NCBI GenBank assembly: GCA_020344015.1
Contig: CP070812.1
Location: forward strand, 2,203,748 to 2,267,747
DNA: 64,000 nt
DNA from: Gemmatimonadota bacterium
GTDB taxonomy: Bacteria > Gemmatimonadota > Gemmatimonadetes > Palauibacterales > KS3-K002
Direction: 5' to 3'
Shown: positions 9,934 to 18,404 of the stretch, one piece after another
Layout: each line of letters starts with the position of its first letter
How positions within the stretch are numbered: the stretch's first letter is position 1
Made by a program: the position numbers and the translations under genes
Notes under the pieces: generated by a model
Database searches by the model: none
What the model saw: the letters and a program-made list of their open reading frames with translations, nothing else
What the model was told of the DNA's origin: nothing

Positions 9934-11136
9934 ATGCTGGACAAACAGACCGTCCGCGACCTGAGCGATGACCAGCTGAGGGGCAAGCGGGCGCTGGTGC
10001 GCGTCGACTACAACGTGCCGCTCGATGCCGATGGCCGGGTGGAGGACGACGTGCGTGTCCGTGCGACGCTGCCGACGCTGGGGTTGCTCCGTGAGCGAGG
10101 GGCGAGCCTGGTCCTCATGTCGCATCTCGGCCGGCCGAAAGGCGAGGTGAACCCGAAGTACTCGCTACGACCTGTCGCGAACCACCTGGCCGAGCTCTTG
10201 GGAGACGAGGTCGACTTCGCGGCCGAGACCGTATCGCAGGAGGTGGTGGCCAAGTCGAAGGATCTGGAGCCGGGCGAGATTCTGCTTCTCGAGAACACGC
10301 GCTTCGATCCGCGGGAGACGAAGAACGACCCGGCCATGGCCCGTGAGCTGGCGGCCCTGGGTGACCTGTACGTCAACGATGCGTTCGGCACCGCTCATCG
10401 AGCGCATGCCTCGACCGCAGGCGTGGCAGAATTTCTCGAGCCGGCAGTGGCCGGGCTGTTGTTAGAGCGGGAGCTCGACTACCTGGGCCGCCTGCTGAAG
10501 GACCCGGCGCGGCCGTTCGTCGCGGTGCTGGGTGGAGCGAAGGTCAGCGGCAAGATCGATCTGATCGAGAGCTTCCTGGGCAAGGTGGACCGGCTCTGCA
10601 TCGGCGGTGCAATGGCGTGCACCTTCCTGCGCGCTATGGGGCTGGAAACGGGGAAGTCGCTGGTTGAAGAGGATCTCTTGGACTTCGCGGCCCGGATGCT
10701 GGAGCAGGCCGGAGGTGTTCTCGTGTTGCCGACGGACGCGGTGGTGGCTCCGGCGATCGATCGCGGGAGCGAGGCTCACGTGGTGGGTCGTGATGCGATC
10801 CCGGCCGCTGAGATGTTGCTCGACATAGGGCCCGCGAGCAGCAGCGAGTTCGCGAGCATCGTCCGCGGGGCGAGCACGATCCTCTGGAACGGGCCTATGG
10901 GTGTATTCGAGCAGGCGGCGTTTGCAAACGGCACGACCCTTGTCGGCGCCGCCGTCGCCGATGCTACGACGGCAGGTGCGACCAGCGTGGTGGGTGGTGG
11001 AGACAGCGCGGCCGCCGTGGCCGAGCTGGGCCTCGCCGACCGCATGAGCCACGTGTCCACCGGCGGCGGTGCTTCGCTGGAGTTCCTGGCTGGAAAGGAG
11101 CTTCCCGGCGTCGCTGCGCTGAGTGATCGGGAGTAG
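9934..11136 (+). CDS. pgk: Phosphoglycerate kinase
   Basis: A 400-residue monomeric kinase that transfers phosphate from 1,3-bisphosphoglycerate to ADP. N-terminal substrate-binding elements are visible: RVDYNVPLD near residue 24, SHLGRPKG near 65 and LLENTRF near 115. The C-terminal nucleotide domain has the GGAKVSGK loop near 200 and closes with GGGDSAAAV and STGGGASLEFLAGKELPG. ATG 9934 is 14 bases after the gap stop and gives the family's normal N-terminus; longer reading upstream overlaps gap. It is followed two bases later by tpiA, consistent with translational coupling. Confidence 0.97.
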   Translation: MLDKQTVRDLSDDQLRGKRALVRVDYNVPLDADGRVEDDVRVRATLPTLGLLRERGASLVLMSHLGRPKGEVNPKYSLRPVANHLAELLGDEVDFAAETVSQEVVAKSKDLEPGEILLLENTRFDPRETKNDPAMARELAALGDLYVNDAFGTAHRAHASTAGVAEFLEPAVAGLLLERELDYLGRLLKDPARPFVAVLGGAKVSGKIDLIESFLGKVDRLCIGGAMACTFLRAMGLETGKSLVEEDLLDFAARMLEQAGGVLVLPTDAVVAPAIDRGSEAHVVGRDAIPAAEMLLDIGPASSSEFASIVRGASTILWNGPMGVFEQAAFANGTTLVGAAVADATTAGATSVVGGGDSAAAVAELGLADRMSHVSTGGGASLEFLAGKELPGVAALSDRE

Positions 11137-11138
11137 CG

Positions 11139-11900
11139 ATGACCCTAAAGAAGCCTTTCTTCGGCGGCAACTGGAAGATGAACCACGGGCCCAGCGCGAC
11201 GCGTGGCTTCTTGACCGAGTTCTTGGGACAGTACCAACCTCACGACGATCGCACCGTCGTATTCTTTCCGCCGGCTATCTCGCTGGCCGCGTTCAAGGTG
11301 GCCTCCGCCGAGAGGAGCGACCTGCTGACCGGCGTGCAGGATGTCTATTGGGAATCTTCGGGAGCTTTTACCGGCTCGATCTCGGCCGGCATGGCGAAGG
11401 ATGCCGGTGCCGGGTTCGCGCTGGCGGGTCACTCGGAGCGCCGCCACGTCTTCGGTGATGCGGACGAGGACGTCTCCCGCAAGGTCGCGGCGATAGCGGG
11501 CGAGGGCCTCGTGCCTGTCCTATGCGTGGGGGAGCTACTGGAAGAGCGAGACCGCGGTGAGGTCGAAGCCGTGGTCACCCGGCAGCTCGCCGCTGGATTG
11601 AGCCGGCTGAGCTCGGACCAGGTGGAGGGGATGGTGATCGCCTACGAACCGGTCTGGGCGATAGGTACGGGCCGCACGGCGAGTCCCGAGGACGCCAATC
11701 AGGCCCACGAGCTGATCCGCGGTCTGTTGACCGAAAGCGTCGCTTCGGCCCGGGCGATCCCGATTATTTACGGCGGTAGCGTCAAGCCGAGTAACATCGA
11801 GGAGCTGCTGGCAGCGCCTGAGATCGACGGCGTACTCGTGGGTGGGGCCAGCCTCGAGGCGTCCGATTTCGCGGAGATCTGTAGTGCCGGCGGAGTCTGA
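11139..11900 (+). CDS. tpiA: Triosephosphate isomerase
   Basis: A 253-residue TIM-barrel enzyme interconverting dihydroxyacetone phosphate and glyceraldehyde-3-phosphate. All three catalytic residues are present: Lys13 (NWKMN), His98 (GHSERR) and Glu170 (AYEPVWAIGTG, which also supplies the hinge of loop 6). The phosphate-gripping motif IYGGSVKPSN is near residue 207 and VGGASL near 227. The start lies two bases after the pgk stop, so it is probably read by coupled translation. Length and motifs are entirely ordinary. Confidence 0.97.
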   Translation: MTLKKPFFGGNWKMNHGPSATRGFLTEFLGQYQPHDDRTVVFFPPAISLAAFKVASAERSDLLTGVQDVYWESSGAFTGSISAGMAKDAGAGFALAGHSERRHVFGDADEDVSRKVAAIAGEGLVPVLCVGELLEERDRGEVEAVVTRQLAAGLSRLSSDQVEGMVIAYEPVWAIGTGRTASPEDANQAHELIRGLLTESVASARAIPIIYGGSVKPSNIEELLAAPEIDGVLVGGASLEASDFAEICSAGGV

Positions 11901-11949
11901 CGAGATCTCGTTCGCCGGTCTATCAGCCTGGCTCCCGGCAAGGGCAACG

Positions 11950-11977
11950 TTGACAGGCCCGGCAGTCGATATATAGT
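11950..11977 (+). promoter_or_regulatory. Predicted sigma-70-type promoter for secG
   Basis: TTGACA at 11950-11955 and TATAGT at 11972-11977 with a 16-base spacer. Predicted transcription start is near 11984, leaving a leader of about 60 bases before the secG GTG. It lies in the 145-base gap after tpiA and separates secG from the glycolytic genes. Confidence 0.6.
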
Positions 11978-11986
11978 ACGGCGGTT

Positions 11987-12000
11987 CCGCCTTCGGGCGG
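11987..12000 (+). other. Small UUCG-type hairpin in the secG leader
   Basis: CCGCC, TTCG loop, GGCGG: a five-pair GC stem with a stable tetraloop, placed just after the predicted transcription start of secG. It has no T-run, so it is not a terminator; a stabilising role at the 5' end of the mRNA is possible. Confidence 0.4.
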
Positions 12001-12045
12001 TGACGCCCCATAACGCGAACGAGGCACAGAAGGAAGGCTTAGGCA

Positions 12046-12459
12046 GTGTATAGATTCATCCTCATGCTGCTCATCTTGGACGCGATCCTGCTCCTGTTGG
12101 TCGTGCTGCTGCAGTCGGGCAAGGGGGGTGGGCTGGCGGCCGAGTTTGGCGGTGCCTCGTCGTCCGCCGACACCTTCCTCGGTGGCCGACAGGCGGCGAC
12201 GTTACTGACCAAGGCGAGCTGGGTGACGGGCGGCCTGTTCATGGGTCTGGCCCTGCTTCTGGCAATCCTTTCGGCCCGCACGCGGGCGCCGTCCTCGGTC
12301 CTCGAGGGGCAATTCGCGCCGCCGGCGGTGGAGGAAGCTCCAGCGCCGCTACTGGAACGGGAGGGCGTACAGGACGCCCCGGCGGTCATCGACCTGGGCG
12401 AGGAGGGTGGCGCGACCACCGGTGAGGAGGGTGAGCCGCCGCCGGAGGGTGGCAATTGA
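12046..12459 (+). CDS. secG: Preprotein translocase subunit SecG with acidic tail
   Basis: A 137-residue SecG. It stabilises the SecYEG channel in the inner membrane. Two membrane helices are visible (about 3-23 and 58-79), joined by the family's conserved loop LLQSGKGGGLAAEFGG. The start is GTG 12046, with AGGAAGG at 12031-12037 in front of it at good spacing. After the second helix about 55 residues form a Pro/Glu/Gly-rich acidic tail, longer than in E. coli SecG (110 residues overall) and without recognisable structure. The gene has its own predicted promoter and terminator, so it is likely monocistronic. Confidence 0.92.
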   Translation: MYRFILMLLILDAILLLLVVLLQSGKGGGLAAEFGGASSSADTFLGGRQAATLLTKASWVTGGLFMGLALLLAILSARTRAPSSVLEGQFAPPAVEEAPAPLLEREGVQDAPAVIDLGEEGGATTGEEGEPPPEGGN

Positions 12460-12471
12460 GGCGTTCGACTT

Positions 12472-12497
12472 GGCCCGGGTCACCGGGCCGTTTTCTT
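12472..12497 (+). terminator. Rho-independent terminator of secG
   Basis: Perfect seven-pair stem GGCCCGG / CCGGGCC (12472-12478 and 12483-12489) with a GTCA loop, followed by GTTTTCTT. It lies 12 bases after the secG stop. The end of the T-run also encodes, on the opposite strand, the stop codon of the RNase HI-like gene. Confidence 0.85.
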
Positions 12498-13080
12498 AGT
12501 TGGAGCTTTCGGGTGGTAGGTCGAAGAAGTCCAGGAAACGACCCTTTTCCTGCTGAGCCTCGAGCCAGGCCCCGAAGCCCGAGTCGATGAGCCCCTCCGA
12601 GCTTTGCTGTCGGCGGGCAGCCTGGACGGCCAGGTGGTTGACATACTCGTTCTTCGGGTCGCCGGCATGGCCGCGCACCCAGAGCCATTCGATCTTGTGA
12701 CGGTCCGAAATATTCTTCAGCTTCTGCCACAGCTCGAGGTTCTCGATCGGGCCGCCCTTGCGCTTCCAGCCGCGGGCGATCCAGTTGCGGATCCATTCCT
12801 TCATGCCTCTTACGAGGTAGCTCGAGTCGGAGTGGAAGACGACGCGACAGGGACCCTTGAGGGCACTCAAGCCCTCGATGGCGCTGCGCAGCGCCATGCG
12901 ATTGTTGGTCGTGTCGGGCTCGCAGACGTAGTAGTCGCGCCGGATCCAACCGCGCCTCTCGTCGAACAATTCGACGAGTCCGGCGGCAGCACCGGGCCGT
13001 GCCTGATCGCTGAATTGGTTGCCGAGGCACGATTCGTCAGCGTGGATGTAGACGAGGTCGCTGAATTCACGGGCGCTCAT
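12496..13080 (-). CDS. rnhA: Ribonuclease HI-like protein with altered active site
   Basis: A 194-residue homologue of RNase HI, which degrades RNA in RNA-DNA hybrids. It aligns with the E. coli enzyme along its length: IHADESCLGN (Asp10 kept), TTNNRMALRSAIEGL, FHSDSSYLVRGMKEWI (Asp70 kept), and WLWVRGHAGDPKNEYVNHLA. Two of the four acidic residues are replaced: the Glu48 equivalent is Ala (RMAL for RMEL) and the Asp134 equivalent is Asn (YVNHLA for RCDELA). The His124 region (RGHAG) is intact. A C-terminal extension of about 40 residues follows. It may be a binding-only or low-activity protein. The start ATG at 13080 overlaps the divergent carA start; no ribosome-binding site is visible. Confidence 0.85.
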   Translation of the reverse strand: MSAREFSDLVYIHADESCLGNQFSDQARPGAAAGLVELFDERRGWIRRDYYVCEPDTTNNRMALRSAIEGLSALKGPCRVVFHSDSSYLVRGMKEWIRNWIARGWKRKGGPIENLELWQKLKNISDRHKIEWLWVRGHAGDPKNEYVNHLAVQAARRQQSSEGLIDSGFGAWLEAQQEKGRFLDFFDLPPESSN

Positions 13081-14221
13081 GACGGCTAAAGCTAACCACG
13101 AACTCGGTGGGGCGCGAAGAGGGCTTCTGGTGCTGGAAGACGGCTCGGCGTTTCCTGGGCGGCTGGCCGGGGCCGAGGGGGAGCTGGCGCTGGGCGAAGT
13201 CGTGTTCAATACCAGTCTGGCCGGCTACCAGGAGATCCTTACCGACCCGTCTTACGCCGGCCAGATCGTCACCATGACGGCGCCGCTCATCGGCAATTAC
13301 GGTGTGACACCAGAGGATGACGAGGCGGCGCGGCCTTGGGTCGCAGGATTGGTGGTCCGCGAGCTGAGCCCCAAGTACAGCAACTGGCGCGCTCAGACTA
13401 GCCTGCAGGAGTACCTGAAGGAGCACGGTATCGCCTGTATAGAGGGCGTCGATACGCGTAGGTTGACTCGGCATATCCGGTCGGAGGGCGCGATGCGCTG
13501 TGGGATCGGGCCAGAGGAGTTGGGTGTGGACGAGATCCTCGAGCGCGTCAACCAGCACCCGCCGATGACCGGACTCGATCTCACGAACGTTGTCACCACT
13601 CGTGAGGTCTACAAGGTGCCGGCGAAGGGGATCGCACGGTTCCGCGTCGCAGTCTACGACTTTGGTGTGAAGCGCCGTAGCCTAGGTTTGCTGGCCGGGC
13701 ATGGCTGTAGCCTCACCGTCTATCCCTCGACCACGCCGGCGGAGGTCGCACTGGATGGTGCTCCCGACGGCGTGTTCCTATCCAACGGTCCTGGCGACCC
13801 GGCGGCGGTGCCGGGAGTCATGGAGTTGATCGAGTCGCTGGCGGCGAAGGAGATCCCGGTGTTCGGAATCTGCCTCGGGCATCAGGTGGTCTCGCGCGGT
13901 TTCGGCGCCGAAACCTTCAAGTTGCTCTACGGGCACCGGGGCGGGAACCACCCGGTTCACAATCTGGCGAGCCGACGTGTCGAGATCACCTCTCAGAACC
14001 ACGGTTTCGCGGTCCGCAGCGAAGGAGAGGGGGTACCGGGTGCCCCGGATCTTCGCGCCACGCATGTGAACCTCAACGACGGGACGCTGGAAGGGGTCCG
14101 GCACCGAGAACTTCCCGTCTTTGCCGTCCAGTACCACCCCGAATCCGCCCCTGGCCCCCACGACAGCCGCTACCTGTTCGACGAGTTCGTGCGTTTGATG
14201 GGCGAGCGGCGGCCCGCCTGA
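13079..14221 (+). CDS. carA: Carbamoyl-phosphate synthase small (glutaminase) subunit
   Basis: A 380-residue CarA. It hydrolyses glutamine and passes ammonia to CarB for carbamoyl phosphate, the precursor of arginine and pyrimidines. The N-terminal CPSase small-chain domain opens GLLVLEDGSAFPG at about 15-27. The C-terminal class I glutamine amidotransferase has its nucleophile Cys265 (FGICLGHQ) and the His-Glu pair in QYHPESAPGPHD. No carB is in the window, so the two subunits are unlinked here. The ATG at 13079 shares the CATG at 13078-13081 with the opposing RNase HI-like gene and has no clear ribosome-binding site, so the true start could be slightly downstream. Confidence 0.95.
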   Translation: MTAKANHELGGARRGLLVLEDGSAFPGRLAGAEGELALGEVVFNTSLAGYQEILTDPSYAGQIVTMTAPLIGNYGVTPEDDEAARPWVAGLVVRELSPKYSNWRAQTSLQEYLKEHGIACIEGVDTRRLTRHIRSEGAMRCGIGPEELGVDEILERVNQHPPMTGLDLTNVVTTREVYKVPAKGIARFRVAVYDFGVKRRSLGLLAGHGCSLTVYPSTTPAEVALDGAPDGVFLSNGPGDPAAVPGVMELIESLAAKEIPVFGICLGHQVVSRGFGAETFKLLYGHRGGNHPVHNLASRRVEITSQNHGFAVRSEGEGVPGAPDLRATHVNLNDGTLEGVRHRELPVFAVQYHPESAPGPHDSRYLFDEFVRLMGERRPA

Positions 14222-14261
14222 CACCACCAGCCCCGGGGTCCGGAATCGGGAGCCCCCCGAC

Positions 14262-14290
14262 TTGACTTAATCGTTCTGAGACAGTAACTT
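14262..14290 (+). promoter_or_regulatory. Predicted sigma-70-type promoter for sppA
   Basis: TTGACT at 14262-14267 and TAACTT at 14285-14290 with a 17-base spacer, in the 134-base gap between carA and sppA. The predicted transcription start near 14297 would leave about 59 bases of leader. Confidence 0.45.
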
Positions 14291-14355
14291 AGGCGCCCAT
14301 CTCCCTCCCGTTATCGTTTCCCTTGACGGCACGTCAGAGTGCTCGTCCCAGGTAA

Positions 14356-15297
14356 ATGGAAGCTCGTAAGAAGAGTCCCCGAGGCTGGTGGGTTGCCCTG
14401 GTGGTAGCCGGAGCTGTCATCGTGTTCGGCACCGGGCTTCTCCTGATCGTGTACACGGCCGCTCCCAGCGACGGCATCACGGTGCTGGCGCGGGATCGGA
14501 TCGCGATACTGCCGCTGAGGGGCGTTATCACGGCGAACCACCGGGTGATCCGGGAGCTGCGGGAATATCGGGACGACAGCTCGGTGCGGGGTTTCGTCCT
14601 CTGGGTGAACTCGCCGGGCGGTGAGGTCGCGCCATCGCAGACGATCTATCGGGAGCTCGCTCGGGTCCGCGAAGAGGGATACCCGGTGGTCGCGGCGATC
14701 GCGTCCGTAGGGGCGTCGGGTGCCTACTACGCGGCCTTGGGAGCGGACACGATCCTGGCGATGCCGGGCTCGCTGGTTGGCTCGATCGGCGTGCTGATGG
14801 AGTTTCCGAACGCCCAGGAGCTGCTGGAGAAGGTCGGGCTCCGCTTCGAGGTGATCAAGAGCTCCGAGCACAAGGACCTGGGGTCTCCCTACCGAGAGGT
14901 GACCGAGGCCGAGCGAGCGCTTCTGCAGGAGGTGGTCGATGATGTCTACGACCAGTTCCTGGAGGTGATTGCGGAGGAACGCGGGCTGTCCCGTGATTCG
15001 GTAATAGAGGTCGCAGACGGCCGTCTGCTGTCCGGCCGTCTCGCCATGGATTATGGACTAATCGATGGAGAAGGTGACCTGGTCGATGCCATCGCTGTCG
15101 CAGGCAACATGGCGGGCCTTGGGCCGGAGCCGCGAACCGTGTTACGTGAGGAACGCCGTGCTGTGACCTGGTGGGACCTTCTTCGTTCGTTAGCCGCTCT
15201 GGCCACAGGCCGGGGCGGGGCTGTGGGACCCCTGGGTGAGTCTTGGCCCAGCCTCGATCAGGGGCCGCGGCTCATGTATCTGCTCAGGTACCGGTAG
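14356..15297 (+). CDS. sppA: Signal peptide peptidase SppA, short (36K) type
   Basis: A 313-residue membrane-anchored serine protease of family S49 that degrades cleaved signal peptides. One N-terminal membrane helix (about 11-34) is followed by a single protease domain, matching the short Bacillus-type SppA rather than the 67-kDa E. coli double-domain form. The catalytic dyad is Ser121 (GASGAYYAA) and Lys173 (SSEHKDLGSPY). The oxyanion and structural motif WVNSPGGEV is near residue 83. The start is ATG 14356; the ribosome-binding site is weak (CAGGTAA). It is followed by the HU gene after 73 bases. Confidence 0.92.
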   Translation: MEARKKSPRGWWVALVVAGAVIVFGTGLLLIVYTAAPSDGITVLARDRIAILPLRGVITANHRVIRELREYRDDSSVRGFVLWVNSPGGEVAPSQTIYRELARVREEGYPVVAAIASVGASGAYYAALGADTILAMPGSLVGSIGVLMEFPNAQELLEKVGLRFEVIKSSEHKDLGSPYREVTEAERALLQEVVDDVYDQFLEVIAEERGLSRDSVIEVADGRLLSGRLAMDYGLIDGEGDLVDAIAVAGNMAGLGPEPRTVLREERRAVTWWDLLRSLAALATGRGGAVGPLGESWPSLDQGPRLMYLLRYR

Positions 15298-15370
15298 CGG
15301 CGGCACGGGTCGCGATGGAAACCGTTCGTTCGCTGCGGGCGTTATCACTTTTCGATTGCTGGAGGAAGGG

Positions 15371-15685
15371 ATGACCAAAGCCGATTTGGTCGAACAGGTT
15401 GCCCAGGCGATCGGGCCTGGCATCACGAAGAAGGACTGCGCCGCGGTGGTGGATGGCTTTCTGAATGCGGTCCGGCAGGCGCTGGCCGACGGCCATCACA
15501 TCGAGATCCGGGGATTCGGCACGTTCAAGGTGCGCAACAGACGGGCACGAGTAGCTCGGAACCCTCGAACGGGTGACCCGGTGAGAGTGGAGGCGCGGGC
15601 CGTTCCGGTGTTCAAGCCCTCGAAGAATTTCAGGGCGCAGGTCGCCGGCGAGTCCGAGGCTGCCTACGAGAGCATGCGGGGCTAG
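15371..15685 (+). CDS. hup: HU/IHF family DNA-binding protein
   Basis: A 104-residue nucleoid protein. It shows the HU fold from N- to C-terminus: helices in TKADLVEQVAQAI and VDGFLNAVRQALA, then IEIRGFGTFKVRNRRARVARNPRTG, the beta arm whose RNPRTG tip intercalates DNA, and the closing VPVFKPSKNFR. About 12 extra residues follow the normal end. The start at ATG 15371 follows a strong GGAGGAAGGG ribosome-binding site at 15361-15370. It is probably an abundant homodimer; HU and IHF subunits cannot be separated safely by sequence, but no partner gene is nearby. Confidence 0.93.
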   Translation: MTKADLVEQVAQAIGPGITKKDCAAVVDGFLNAVRQALADGHHIEIRGFGTFKVRNRRARVARNPRTGDPVRVEARAVPVFKPSKNFRAQVAGESEAAYESMRG

Positions 15686-15701
15686 GACCTTTCTTTCCCC
15701 C

Positions 15702-15723
15702 GCCGGGCCTCCTACGGCCCGGC
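15702..15723 (+). other. GC-rich hairpin after the HU gene, possible terminator without T-run
   Basis: GCCGGGCC (15702-15709), loop TCCTAC, GGCCCGGC (15716-15723): a perfect eight-pair stem 17 bases after the HU stop. It is followed by CCGCCAAAAGG rather than T residues, so it may be a weak terminator or an RNA-stabilising hairpin between HU and the next small gene. Confidence 0.5.
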
Positions 15724-15748
15724 CCGCCAAAAGGAAGGTACGAATAGG

Positions 15749-16021
15749 ATGACTAGAGAGGCTCTGGTTTCCCTGCCGCCAGATAGAGTCCTCGAGCTCG
15801 CTCGAGGATTCTTCACCGGTTCCGCTTCCGGTTATGCCGGCACGCTCATCGAAGAAGGCGGAGACTTCATCCGCTTCCAGGTTTTCCGTGGTCAGCTGGC
15901 GATCGCCGCGTCGCAGGACGGCGAGCGGACACGCGTTCGCTGCTCGACACTACGCTACCACCCCTCCATAGGTCAGTTTCTACTGCAACTGGAGACAGAA
16001 TCCGCCGCGACAGGGGCCTGA
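15749..16021 (+). CDS. Conserved-looking hypothetical protein, 90 residues
   Basis: A 90-residue soluble protein starting at ATG 15749, with AAAGGAAGG about 10 bases upstream. The N-terminal helix (LPPDRVLELARGFFTG) is followed by alternating strands: GYAGTLIEEGGDFIRFQVFRGQLAIAA and TRVRCSTLRYHPSIGQFLLQLE, the last with a YHPSIGQF turn. The size and pattern suggest a small alpha/beta domain of the SRPBCC- or lipocalin-like type, but I cannot assign it. It sits between HU and moaDE. A perfect hairpin follows directly after the stop. Confidence 0.65.
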   Translation: MTREALVSLPPDRVLELARGFFTGSASGYAGTLIEEGGDFIRFQVFRGQLAIAASQDGERTRVRCSTLRYHPSIGQFLLQLETESAATGA

Positions 16022-16022
16022 G

Positions 16023-16044
16023 AGCAAGCACACGTCTGCTTGCT
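16023..16044 (+). other. Perfect 8-bp inverted repeat before moaD
   Basis: AGCAAGCA (16023-16030), loop CACGTC, TGCTTGCT (16037-16044). It begins two bases after the stop of the 90-residue gene and overlaps the predicted -35 element of the moaD promoter. It could be an operator for a dimeric regulator or a terminator lacking a T-run. Confidence 0.5.
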
Positions 16045-16068
16045 GGACGGCCCTGCGCGGTCTACGAT
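16040..16068 (+). promoter_or_regulatory. Possible sigma-70-type promoter for moaDE
   Basis: TTGCTG at 16040-16045 and TACGAT at 16063-16068, spacer 17. The predicted start near 16075 leaves a leader of about 29 bases before the moaD ATG. The match is moderate. Confidence 0.35.
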
Positions 16069-16103
16069 GGGCAGGGACTTATTGCACATCGTTGGGGACC
16101 CAT

Positions 16104-16346
16104 ATGCGCGTGACATGCCTGTTCTTCGCTGCCTACCGCGATGTCTTCGGGGCCGAGCAGATCGAGCTCGAGCTACCGCAAGGGTCGACGCTGGGTGCGC
16201 TGATCGATGATGTCCGGGCCCGGGCAGGCGATGCTGCTTTGCCCCGGCAGCTGGTCGCCGCTGTGAATCGCGAGTATGCCTCGGTCGAGACCGTGCTGCA
16301 CGATGGGGACGAGGTGGCGTTCATACCACCGGTGGCAGGAGGCTGA
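16104..16346 (+). CDS. moaD: Molybdopterin synthase sulfur carrier subunit MoaD
   Basis: An 80-residue ubiquitin-fold protein whose C-terminal Gly-Gly (VAFIPPVAGG) is adenylated and thiocarboxylated, then donates sulfur for molybdopterin formation. The N-terminus VTCLFFAAYRDVFG and the middle LPQGSTLGALIDDVRAR are typical. The start at ATG 16104 is preferred over a TTG 12 bases upstream. The stop at 16344-16346 is followed immediately by the moaE ATG, so the two subunits are translationally coupled. No molybdenum enzyme or other moa gene is nearby. Confidence 0.93.
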   Translation: MRVTCLFFAAYRDVFGAEQIELELPQGSTLGALIDDVRARAGDAALPRQLVAAVNREYASVETVLHDGDEVAFIPPVAGG

Positions 16347-16775
16347 ATGTACTGCGCAGTGACCCGCGACCCCATTTACCCGACGGACCTCCTGCATCGT
16401 GTGCGTAGTGACACAGACGGGGCAGTGCTCCTCTTCGCAGGCGTTGTACGTGACCACCATGAGGGTCGATCCGTGGAGGCGCTCGCCTACGAAGCCTACG
16501 AGGAGATGGCGGTCGAGAAGATGGAGATGATTTGTCGGGAGGTTGGCGCCCGGTTCGAGGTGGGCGAGCTGGCGGTGGTTCACCGGGTCGGCGAGCTGGG
16601 AATTGGTGACATCAGCGTCGTCATCGCCGTCGCTGCTCCTCATCGCGATGCCGCCTACAGGGCGTCACGTGAGATCATCGAGCGCATCAAGACCGAGGTA
16701 CCGATCTGGAAGAAGGAAGGGTATTCGGACGGTGGTGAGGTCTGGCGCGACGGGGCCGTTCCCGACGTCCCCTAG
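16347..16775 (+). CDS. moaE: Molybdopterin synthase catalytic subunit MoaE
   Basis: A 142-residue MoaE, forming a heterotetramer with MoaD and converting precursor Z (cyclic pyranopterin monophosphate) to molybdopterin. Family motifs: GAVLLFAGVVRDHHEG at 25-40, LAYEAYEEMA at 46-55, AAPHRDAAY at 96-104, and the lysine-bearing EVPIWKKEGY at 117-126, where Lys115 and Lys122 correspond to the active-site lysines. It starts directly after the moaD stop. A few extra residues precede the usual N-terminus. Confidence 0.94.
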   Translation: MYCAVTRDPIYPTDLLHRVRSDTDGAVLLFAGVVRDHHEGRSVEALAYEAYEEMAVEKMEMICREVGARFEVGELAVVHRVGELGIGDISVVIAVAAPHRDAAYRASREIIERIKTEVPIWKKEGYSDGGEVWRDGAVPDVP

Positions 16776-16880
16776 GCGGGGAAGTCCTGATGCTTGGTGC
16801 CGATCAAGCCGCTAAACGTCTTGCCTCCCCCCACTCCACGCCTTAGCTTGGCAGGCACGAAGTCCTTTCTCAATACGTAG

Positions 16881-17933
<1,053 letters not shown>

Positions 17934-17944
17934 CTGACAATAAA

Positions 17945-17976
17945 GGGGGCGCGAAACTCGCGCCCCCTTCGCTTTT
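17945..17976 (+). terminator. Strong rho-independent terminator of mdh
   Basis: Perfect ten-pair stem GGGGGCGCGA / TCGCGCCCCC (17945-17954 and 17958-17967) with an AAC loop, preceded by AATAAA and followed by TTCGCTTTT. It lies 11 bases after the mdh stop and 33 bases before the sdhC start. Confidence 0.92.
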
Positions 17977-18009
17977 CAGTCACCAACATCCGCGATGCGG
18001 AGCTCCGAC

Positions 18010-18402
18010 ATGCTTGAAAGGACGAGCTTCCGGGAGGGATTGAGGTACCGGGGCGGCTCGAGTATGTGGGCCTGGATGTTACATCGCATCACGGGTCTCG
18101 GTGTCCTGTTGTTCCTGAGTATACACATCCTGGAAACGTTCACGCTCAGCTTCGGGCCCGATTTCTACAACAACACGATGGAGCTGTACAACACGATTTT
18201 CTTCCGCGTGGCGGAGATCGGGTTGCTCTTTGCGGTCCTCTATCACGCAATCAACGGGATCCGAATCACCATCCAGGATTTCTGGCCCGCGCTGTGGCGC
18301 TACGAGCGTGCCCTGGTCTGGGCCGGGTTCGTCATCCTGATCTTCGTCTTCATCCCGCTGGCCGTCTGGGGATTGCTTCCCGTCTTTAGAGGGGAGCTGT
18401 GA
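18010..18402 (+). CDS. sdhC: Succinate dehydrogenase cytochrome b556 / membrane anchor SdhC
   Basis: A 130-residue membrane anchor with three helices (about 22-42, 58-84, 98-124). It holds the SdhAB head on the membrane and helps form the haem and quinone sites. The family signature RYRGGSSMWAWMLHRITGLG near the start and IHILETF (candidate haem-ligand His) support SdhC. ATG 18010 is chosen over ATG 17995 because GGAG at 17999-18002 stands seven bases before it. No obvious promoter fits between the mdh terminator and this start, so the sdh promoter is not identified. Confidence 0.9.
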   Translation: MLERTSFREGLRYRGGSSMWAWMLHRITGLGVLLFLSIHILETFTLSFGPDFYNNTMELYNTIFFRVAEIGLLFAVLYHAINGIRITIQDFWPALWRYERALVWAGFVILIFVFIPLAVWGLLPVFRGEL

Positions 18403-18404
18403 TC

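Noticed and set aside
16790-16846. An 18-codon open frame between moaE and mdh as a leader peptide
   Set aside because: There is no attenuator structure or regulatory codon run, and the frame is too short to support.
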